Made by a program: the position numbers and the translations under genes. A DNA stretch of 64,000 nt from Amnibacterium sp. CER49 (GTDB lineage: Bacteria; Actinomycetota; Actinomycetes; Actinomycetales; Microbacteriaceae): contig NZ_JARVWQ010000001.1 of NCBI RefSeq assembly GCF_029846255.1, positions 1,054,001 through 1,118,000 of the forward strand, in the 5' to 3' direction. The notes below the pieces were generated by a model that did not search any database, was not told the DNA's origin, and worked only from the letters and a program-made list of their open reading frames with translations. Below are positions 58,585 through 64,000 of the stretch, piece by piece. The first letter of the stretch is position 1. Every line of letters starts with the position of its first letter.

Positions 58585-60456
58585 ATGCCTCGATCACCCC
58601 GTACCCGCCGCACCCTCGCCGGTGCCGCCGCCGCGGCAGGCGTCGCAGCCCTCGTCGTCTGCGGGGCGAGCCCGTCGAACGCCGCGCCGCCGACGAACGG
58701 CGCCGCGACGCCGATCCAGCACCTCGTCGTGATCTACCAGGAGAACGTCTCCTTCGATCACTACTTCGGGACCTACCCGAAGGCCGCGAACACGGACGGG
58801 CAGCCGTTCTCGGCCGCGTCCGGCACGCCCGCGTCGAACAACTTCCTGCAGCAGCCCGGGCTGCTCACGGACAACCCGAACCGGCGGACCGACGACCCCT
58901 CCGCGCCCGCCAACCCGCGGCGGTACAGCGCGAGCACCGTGAACGACCTGCTCACCTGCGACCAGGACCACGACTACACCGACGAGCAGAAGGCCTTCGA
59001 CGGCGGGCTGATGGACCGGTTCCCCCAGACGGTCGGCGCCGCCCCCGGGAAGAAGTCGCCGGAGGGGAGCAGCTGCAACCCCAACGACGTCATGAACTAC
59101 TACGACGGCAACACCGTCACCGGGCTGTGGAACTACGCGCAGCGGTACGCGATGAGCGACAACTCCTACGGCACCACCTTCGGCCCGTCCTCGCCCGGCG
59201 CGATCAACCTCGTGTCCGGGGACACCGGCGACGTGGACATGAGCCACACCGCGGGCACCGTGTCGACGGGCGTGCACGGCGACGTCGTCCCGAACGGCAA
59301 GGGCGGGTACTCGCTGATCTCGGACGCGCAGCCGTACTGGGACGACTGCTCCACCCGTGACGCGGTGGCGATGCAGGGCCAGAACATCGGCGACCTGCTG
59401 AACGCCAAGGGCCTCTCGTGGGGCTGGTTCCAGGGCGGGTTCCGGCCGAGCACCTCCTACGCGACGGCGGCACCGGGCCAGCCCACGTCGACCTTCACCC
59501 CCGACCAGTTCAAGGGCCGGTTCTCCAGCACCGCTGCCCACCAGAGCGACCAGGGCATCTGCAACACCTCCCACCCGGTGGGCTCGGCACTCCCCGGCGC
59601 CATGCAGGGGACGGGCCAGTACGGGTACAAGGACGACTACATCCCGCACCACGAGCCGTTCCAGTACTACGCGTCCACGGCGAACCCCCATCACCTGACC
59701 CCCGCCACTGACGCGAGCGGCCACGACACCCTCGCCGCGCTCCGGACGATCGGCACGGACACGCAGTCGTACGTGGGCGGGAAGCCGCAGTTCGACACCC
59801 CGAACCACAACTACGACACGAGCGACTTCGCGGACCTCGTGGGCGCCATCACGCGTGGCGACCTGCCCCCGACCGCGCTGCCGGCGGTGAGCTTCCTCAA
59901 GGCTCCGGGCTACCAGGACGGCCACGCCGCCTACTCCGACCCGATCGACGAGCAGCGCTTCGTCGTGAACGAGATCAACGCGCTGCAGAAGTCGCCGGAC
60001 TGGAAGAGCACCGCCGTCGTCATCGCCTACGACGACTCCGACGGGTGGTACGACCACGCCTACAGCGGCGTCACCAACCCCTCGAACACCGTCGCAGACG
60101 CCCTCACCGGGCCGAACGCGTGCGGGGACTCCACGTCCCGGACGCCGCTCGGCGGCGAGCAGGGCCGCTGCGGCTACGGTCCGCGGCAGCCGCTGCTCGT
60201 GGTCTCGCCCTACTCGCGGACCAACGCGATCGACCACACCCTGACCGACCAGTCCTCGATCCTGCGCTTCGCGGAGGACAACTGGGGCCTCGGGCGGATC
60301 GACGACGGCTTCGACGCGACCGCGAACTCCCTGACCGGGCTGTTCGCGTTCCCCACGGCGAAGGCGACGGGCGATCAGTACCCGTACGGTGACGCCCCGA
60401 ACAAGGGCCAGTACCTGCTCGACCCGCAGACCGGCCGGCCGGTCTCGGTGGGCTGA
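58585..60456 (+). CDS. Secreted acid phosphatase / phospholipase C family phosphoesterase
   Basis: A 623-residue exported enzyme of the AcpA/phospholipase C superfamily, only distantly like its divergent neighbour. A Sec-type signal peptide covers about residues 1-33 (LAGAAAAAGVAALVVCGASP then SNAA). The core starts HLVVIYQENVSFDHYFGTYP, then DVMNYYDGNTVTGLWNYAQR, TTFGPSSPGAINLVSGDTGD, VVIAYDDSDGWYDHAYSG and LLVVSPYSRTNAIDHTLTDQ. These positions supply the metal ligands of the family. It likely acts on phosphomonoesters or phospholipids outside the cell. ATG 58585 has GGAAGG upstream. It lacks the C-terminal DUF756 domains of the other enzyme. Confidence 0.9.
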   Translation: MPRSPRTRRTLAGAAAAAGVAALVVCGASPSNAAPPTNGAATPIQHLVVIYQENVSFDHYFGTYPKAANTDGQPFSAASGTPASNNFLQQPGLLTDNPNRRTDDPSAPANPRRYSASTVNDLLTCDQDHDYTDEQKAFDGGLMDRFPQTVGAAPGKKSPEGSSCNPNDVMNYYDGNTVTGLWNYAQRYAMSDNSYGTTFGPSSPGAINLVSGDTGDVDMSHTAGTVSTGVHGDVVPNGKGGYSLISDAQPYWDDCSTRDAVAMQGQNIGDLLNAKGLSWGWFQGGFRPSTSYATAAPGQPTSTFTPDQFKGRFSSTAAHQSDQGICNTSHPVGSALPGAMQGTGQYGYKDDYIPHHEPFQYYASTANPHHLTPATDASGHDTLAALRTIGTDTQSYVGGKPQFDTPNHNYDTSDFADLVGAITRGDLPPTALPAVSFLKAPGYQDGHAAYSDPIDEQRFVVNEINALQKSPDWKSTAVVIAYDDSDGWYDHAYSGVTNPSNTVADALTGPNACGDSTSRTPLGGEQGRCGYGPRQPLLVVSPYSRTNAIDHTLTDQSSILRFAEDNWGLGRIDDGFDATANSLTGLFAFPTAKATGDQYPYGDAPNKGQYLLDPQTGRPVSVG

Positions 60457-60476
60457 CCCGGACCGGCCGCGGATCC

Positions 60477-60520
60477 GGAGGAGGAGGGCGGGGCGCGGGG
60501 CGCCTCGTCCTCCTCCTCCG
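60477..60520 (+). terminator. Terminator after the second phosphoesterase gene
   Basis: GGAGGAGGAGGGCG pairs imperfectly with CGTCCTCCTCCTCC around GGGGCGCGGGGCGCCT, about 20 bases beyond the stop, between convergent genes. Confidence 0.55.
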
Positions 60521-60569
60521 TATGTGCCGGGAGGGCGCGGCGCCGCTTCGTTCTCAGAACCGGGCGCGA

Positions 60570-61736
60570 TCAGCGCCGTTCGGGGAAGGAGCCCTCCGCT
60601 CGGATCCGGTCGTTCAGCAGGCGCAGGAACTCGTCCTCGTCGAAGTCGAGCGGCACCTCCCGGCCGAGCCAGCTGGACAGGTGGATGGCGTTGGCGAGGC
60701 GCACAGCGGCGATGCCCTCCGCGCCCGGAGCGAGCAGCGGCGTGCCGTCGAGGATGTGCGCGGCGAAGTTCTCGAGCACCGCCGCGTGCTGATCCCCCCA
60801 CGCGGAGTCGAACTCGAGCACCTCCGTCGCCAGGAACCGCTGGGTGTCGAGCTCGCCCGTGAAGAGCCGACGCACGTCGTCCGGGCCCATCCCGTCGCTG
60901 AGCTCGCGCTCCGGCCGGGTGAGCCGGGTCACGGTCGCGGTCCGGCCGCCTTCGACGACGATCCTGCCCGCGTCGCCGAGGATCTCGAGCCGATCCGTCC
61001 CGACGAGGTCGTGGGTCGCGGTGATGAAGACCCCGGTCACGCCGTCGCCGTGGTCGGCGACGACCGTCACCTCGTCCTCCACCGCGATGTCGCGCCGGAA
61101 CCCGTACGCGACCTTCGAGAACACCCGCTGCGGGACCCCGCACAGCCACTGCCAGAGGTCGAGCTGGTGCGGCGCCTGGTTCACGAGCACGCCGCCGCCC
61201 TCGCCGCCCCACGTCGCTCGCCACGCGCTCTGGTCGTAGTAGCCCTGCGGCCGCCACCAGGTGGTGATGATCCAGCTCGACCGGCGGATCGCCCCGATCC
61301 CGCCGGAATCGAGGATCTCCTTCAGCCGCCGGTACAGCGGGTTGGTGCGCTGGTTGAACATGATCGCGAACGCCAGCCCGGGCTTGCTGGCGGCGAACGC
61401 GTTCAGCTCCGCGACCTGCTTCGTGTAGACGCCGGCGGGCTTCTCGACGAGCACGTGCACGTCGCGGGCGAGCGCCGCCATCGCCACCTCGGTGTGGAGG
61501 TAGTGCGGCACGGTCGTGACGACCGCGTCGACCTCGCCGCTGTCGAGCAGCGCGAGGTGGTCGTCGAAGAACGGCACGGCGCCGAACCGCTCCTCGACGA
61601 GCGCGGCCTTCGTCCGGTCCGTGTCGGCGACGGCGCCGAGCACCATCCCCGGCACCCGGCCGGCTGCGACGAGACCGGCGTACATGCCGCCCTGCGCGCC
61701 GAACCCGATGATGCCGAGCCGTACCGCGTCCGTCAT
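60570..61736 (-). CDS. Gfo/Idh/MocA family oxidoreductase
   Basis: A 388-residue dehydrogenase: RLGIIGFGAQGGMYAGLVAA (dinucleotide binding), AVVTTVPHYLHTEVAMAAL, VLVEKPAGVYTKQVAE with the EKP Lys, and FNQRTNPLYRRLKEIL. The C-terminal domain has GGGVLVNQAPHQLDLWQWLC, with the conserved His of the D-x2-x4-H catalytic region. Such proteins oxidise or reduce sugars and inositols, and pairs of them with TIM-barrel isomerases act on 3-keto-sugar intermediates. ATG 61736 overlaps the upstream gene by 4 bases (ATGA). Last gene of the minus-strand operon at the right end. Confidence 0.9.
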   Translation of the reverse strand: MTDAVRLGIIGFGAQGGMYAGLVAAGRVPGMVLGAVADTDRTKAALVEERFGAVPFFDDHLALLDSGEVDAVVTTVPHYLHTEVAMAALARDVHVLVEKPAGVYTKQVAELNAFAASKPGLAFAIMFNQRTNPLYRRLKEILDSGGIGAIRRSSWIITTWWRPQGYYDQSAWRATWGGEGGGVLVNQAPHQLDLWQWLCGVPQRVFSKVAYGFRRDIAVEDEVTVVADHGDGVTGVFITATHDLVGTDRLEILGDAGRIVVEGGRTATVTRLTRPERELSDGMGPDDVRRLFTGELDTQRFLATEVLEFDSAWGDQHAAVLENFAAHILDGTPLLAPGAEGIAAVRLANAIHLSSWLGREVPLDFDEDEFLRLLNDRIRAEGSFPERR

Positions 61737-62767
61737 GCCCCACCGCTTCCTGCCGCGGCCGTCTCCCGGTCCGGGAAGGCCTGGTCGTAGAGGTCCTGGA
61801 TGATGTCGAGGGAGCTCCGCGCGGCTCGCGGATCGATCCAGAACGGCCGGCCGGAGTCGAGGCCGTCGTAGAAGTCGCGGATCAGCAGCTCGTGCGACAC
61901 GCCCCAGTACGCCCGCTCGCCGACCGCCGCGCCCCGCTCGTGGACGCGGTCGACCTGCCCGTCCTCGTACGTGACGGTGAGGTCGCCGCGGAGCACGAGC
62001 ATCGCCCGCTCCGTGGTGATCTCGATCGAGACCGGCGCGTTCACCACGTGCGAGAGGGTCGCGAACACGGTGCTCGTGGCGCCGCCGCGGTGGCGCAGCA
62101 CGAGGTCGGCGGTGTCCTCGACCTCGATCACGTCGCCGAGCAGCCGTGTCGCGGCGCCCCCGACCACGCGGTCGACGTCGCCGAGCAGCCACTGCAGCAG
62201 GTCGATCGTGTGGATGGCCTGGTTCATGAGGAGGCCGCCCCCGGCCGTCGCCCAGCGCCCGCGCCACGGGCGGTCCCGGTAGTAGTCGGCGTCCCGGTGC
62301 CAGAACACCGTCGCCGAGGCGCCGAGCACGGCGCCGAGCGCACCGCCCCTGAGCAGCTCGTGGACTGCCTGCACCGGCGCGTTGTAGCGGTTCTGGAAGC
62401 AGACGGCGACGCGGGTGGCAGCGCGGTCGGCGGCGTCCAGAAGGCGCGTCGCGGCAGCTCGGTCGTGCGCGACCGGCTTCTCCAGCACGACGTGCGCGCC
62501 GGCGTCCAGGGCGGCGATGGCGAGGTCGGCGTGGGTGACGTGGGGGGTGCAGACGTGCACGACGTCGGGACGGACGGCCGCGAGGAGGTCGCGGTGGTCG
62601 GCGTAGCCGGGCACCTGCCAGGACGTCTCCGCGGCGGACCGGCGGCCCTCGTCCGGATCGCAGACGGCGACGAGCTCGGCGTCCGGCATGGCGGCGATGG
62701 CAGCGAGGTGGACCGCGGAGATGTCCCCGCAGCCGAGCACGGCCACGCGACGGAGGGCCGCGCTCAT
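61733..62767 (-). CDS. Gfo/Idh/MocA family oxidoreductase
   Basis: A 344-residue dehydrogenase with RVAVLGCGDISAVHLAAIAA, VVHVCTPHVTHADLAIAAL, HVVLEKPVAHDRAAAT, CFQNRYNAPVQAVHELL and GGGLLMNQAIHTIDLLQWLL, all standard family motifs including the EKP lysine and the catalytic His. It is a distant paralogue of the next gene product. It overlaps neighbours on both sides by 4 bases, so the three genes are translationally coupled. It probably acts on the same sugar-derived substrate as its partner. Confidence 0.9.
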   Translation of the reverse strand: MSAALRRVAVLGCGDISAVHLAAIAAMPDAELVAVCDPDEGRRSAAETSWQVPGYADHRDLLAAVRPDVVHVCTPHVTHADLAIAALDAGAHVVLEKPVAHDRAAATRLLDAADRAATRVAVCFQNRYNAPVQAVHELLRGGALGAVLGASATVFWHRDADYYRDRPWRGRWATAGGGLLMNQAIHTIDLLQWLLGDVDRVVGGAATRLLGDVIEVEDTADLVLRHRGGATSTVFATLSHVVNAPVSIEITTERAMLVLRGDLTVTYEDGQVDRVHERGAAVGERAYWGVSHELLIRDFYDGLDSGRPFWIDPRAARSSLDIIQDLYDQAFPDRETAAAGSGGA

Positions 62768-63612
62768 CGCGCCACCACGCCGAGCTCGGCGAGCAGGCCG
62801 GAGAAGGCGCGGGCCGCGGTGCCGAAGGCGGCGGGGCCCGAGAAGCCGCCGAGCTCGGAGGTCTCGTCGAGATGGGGCTCGAGCGAGGCGAACCCGGCGT
62901 AGCCGTCGTCGCGGAGCGCGGTGAGCGTCTCGCGCAGCTCGCCGTCGCCCTCGCCGACCGGCACGACGACGCCGGTGGCGGCGACCGCGTCCTTCACCTG
63001 CAGGTACTCGAGGAACGGTTTGAGCGCCGCGTAGCCCTCGGTGAACGGCCGCACGCCGACCTGGACGAAGTTCGCGTTGTCCCAGGCGAGGCGCAGCGCC
63101 GAGGAGCCGACGGATTCGACGATGTCGAGCACCCGGCGCGGCACGTCGCCGTAGATCCCCTTCTCGTTCTCGTGGAGCAGCACGATCCCCTCCCGCTCGG
63201 CCTCGTCGGCGAGCAGCCGCATCCGGGTCAGCACCGCGTCGCGCACGTCGTCCGCCTGGGTACCGGCGCCGGGATAGAACGAGAAGATCCGGATGAAGGG
63301 CGTGTCGAGGGCTCGCGCGACGCGGATCACCCGCCGCAGGCGGTGCACCTCGAGCTCCGGGGCGAGCGACACCTCGACCTTGCCGATGGGCGACGCGACG
63401 GCCGAGACCGACATGCCGCGCTCGAGCAGCAGCACCCGGAGGCGCTCGACCTGCTCGTCGTCCAGGTCGACCACGTTCACGCCCCAGGCGCTGCGCACCT
63501 CGATGTGCCGTGCGCCGAGGGCCTGCAGCACCGCGATCTGGATCCGCGGATCGGGATCGATCTCGTCGCCGAACCCGGAGAGGGTCCAGGCGTGGGCCGG
63601 CGTGTCGCTCAT
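62764..63612 (-). CDS. Sugar phosphate isomerase/epimerase
   Basis: A 282-residue xylose-isomerase-like TIM barrel: LSGFGDEIDPDPRIQIAVLQ, ARHIEVRSAWGVNVVDLDDE, FIRIFSFYPGAG, IVLLHENEKGIYGDVPRRVL (first metal Glu), LAWDNANFVQVG (Asp plus Asn), EYLQVKDAVAATG (Lys/Asp strand) and GFASLEPHL (final Glu, His). The ligand set is complete. It lies 4 bases into the Gfo/Idh gene and 10 bases after the partial gene that follows upstream. In such operons these enzymes isomerise or eliminate keto-sugars made by the oxidoreductases. Confidence 0.88.
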   Translation of the reverse strand: MSDTPAHAWTLSGFGDEIDPDPRIQIAVLQALGARHIEVRSAWGVNVVDLDDEQVERLRVLLLERGMSVSAVASPIGKVEVSLAPELEVHRLRRVIRVARALDTPFIRIFSFYPGAGTQADDVRDAVLTRMRLLADEAEREGIVLLHENEKGIYGDVPRRVLDIVESVGSSALRLAWDNANFVQVGVRPFTEGYAALKPFLEYLQVKDAVAATGVVVPVGEGDGELRETLTALRDDGYAGFASLEPHLDETSELGGFSGPAAFGTAARAFSGLLAELGVVAR

Positions 63613-63622
63613 CGTCGCTCCT

Positions 63623-64000
63623 TCAGAACAGGGAACCGAAGCCGAGGGCCTCGAGGTTGTGGTGGGAGGTCGTCAGGCACTCGTACGGGGTGCGGCCGTA
63701 GCGCTCGTCCTGCTCGACGAGCAGGTACTCGGCGCCGATCTCGAGGCTGGTGGGCACGATCGCCGCGAAATCGAGGTTCCCCTCCCCCACCTCCCCGAAC
63801 TGGACGACGCCGGCGAAGGCGGCCTGGAACGCGGCGGTGTCGCCGGCGGCGAGCGCCGCGGCCGCCTCCGGCGGCAGGGCACCGATCCGGTAGTCCTTCA
63901 GGTGGACCATCGCCACGCGCTCCCCGTACCTCCGGAGCGTGGCGACGGGGTCGAGACCCCCTCGCTGCACCCAGTGCACGTCGATCTCGAGGCCGACGTC
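63623..64000 (-). CDS. Sugar phosphate isomerase/epimerase (3' part only)
   Basis: The last 125 codons of a second TIM-barrel isomerase; the start lies beyond the right edge. Visible are GLEIDVHWVQRGGLDPVATL (metal Asp and His strand), ERVAMVHLKDYRIG (His-x-Lys-Asp strand), FGEVGEGNLDFAAIVPTSLE and YLLVEQDERYG with the final Glu, then a C-terminal helix. The residue pattern is closer to the IolE-like and 3-keto-sugar enzymes than to the isomerase encoded next to it. It is the most upstream gene of the operon visible here. Confidence 0.85.
   Translation of the reverse strand, partial: DVGLEIDVHWVQRGGLDPVATLRRYGERVAMVHLKDYRIGALPPEAAAALAAGDTAAFQAAFAGVVQFGEVGEGNLDFAAIVPTSLEIGAEYLLVEQDERYGRTPYECLTTSHHNLEALGFGSLF

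Noticed and set aside
58594..61743. 1049-codon open frame on the minus strand across the phosphoesterase and Gfo/Idh genes
   Set aside because: Runs opposite a well-supported exported enzyme and in another frame of the Gfo/Idh gene; no motif and an arginine-rich composition.
1..64000. CRISPR arrays, restriction or toxin-antitoxin systems, phage structural genes and insertion sequences
   Set aside because: None was found; no regularly spaced repeats, transposase motifs or terminal inverted repeats were seen beyond the tRNA-Met att repeats.

Overview
The window is GC-rich bacterial DNA (roughly 70 percent by eye). Leaderless starts, a MaoC dehydratase pair next to murB, and tRNA-Trp followed by secE point to an actinobacterium, most likely Microbacteriaceae. 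That family assignment is inference from gene content. No rRNA, CRISPR array or intact insertion sequence was seen.

1-7824 is a chromosomal backbone. It holds the start of secE, tRNA-Trp, an SDR, a class I aminotransferase, small stress and membrane proteins, murB, a HadA/HadB-like MaoC pair, an aldo/keto reductase, a 27-residue cysteine-containing mini-gene, tRNA-Thr and tRNA-Met.

7788-15295 is a genomic island. The last 38 bp at the 3' end of tRNA-Met are repeated exactly at 15258-15295. The island carries a decayed tyrosine integrase, whose catalytic Tyr position reads His, beside the intact tRNA. Its cargo is one minus-strand operon: APC permease, DeoR-type regulator, GMC oxidoreductase, double-SIS protein and ROK kinase. 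The operon looks built to import, phosphorylate and deaminate or deglycosylate an amino-sugar-like compound; the substrate is unknown.

15296-36968 is a carbohydrate region. It has two near-duplicate solute-binding proteins with a related leader, only one of which sits with an ABC ATPase and two permeases. With them are a GH36 alpha-galactosidase, an FGGY kinase, a lyxose-isomerase-like cupin, a Gfo/Idh oxidoreductase, sugar isomerases, a DUF4432 epimerase, an MDR dehydrogenase and two LacI regulators. Two palindromes recur in front of these genes: TGAACCGGTTCA (three sites) and a TACGTA-centred motif (four sites, one of them at 50341).

37166-55940 has a second sugar ABC transporter with a DAO-type oxidase and a stand-alone ceramidase-like protein, then genes fitting a non-phosphorylative aldose pathway. 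These are SDR and Gfo/Idh dehydrogenases, an SMP-30 lactonase, an IlvD/Edd aldonate dehydratase with arabinonate-dehydratase-like spacing, a DapA-like lyase, a second SDR, a FAH hydrolase and a fused FAD/Fe-S 2-hydroxyacid dehydrogenase. Two IclR regulators lie among them.

56162-60456 holds two divergent secreted phospholipase C / acid phosphatase-type enzymes. 60570-64000 is a tight minus-strand operon of two Gfo/Idh oxidoreductases and two xylose-isomerase-like TIM-barrel proteins, the last cut by the window edge.
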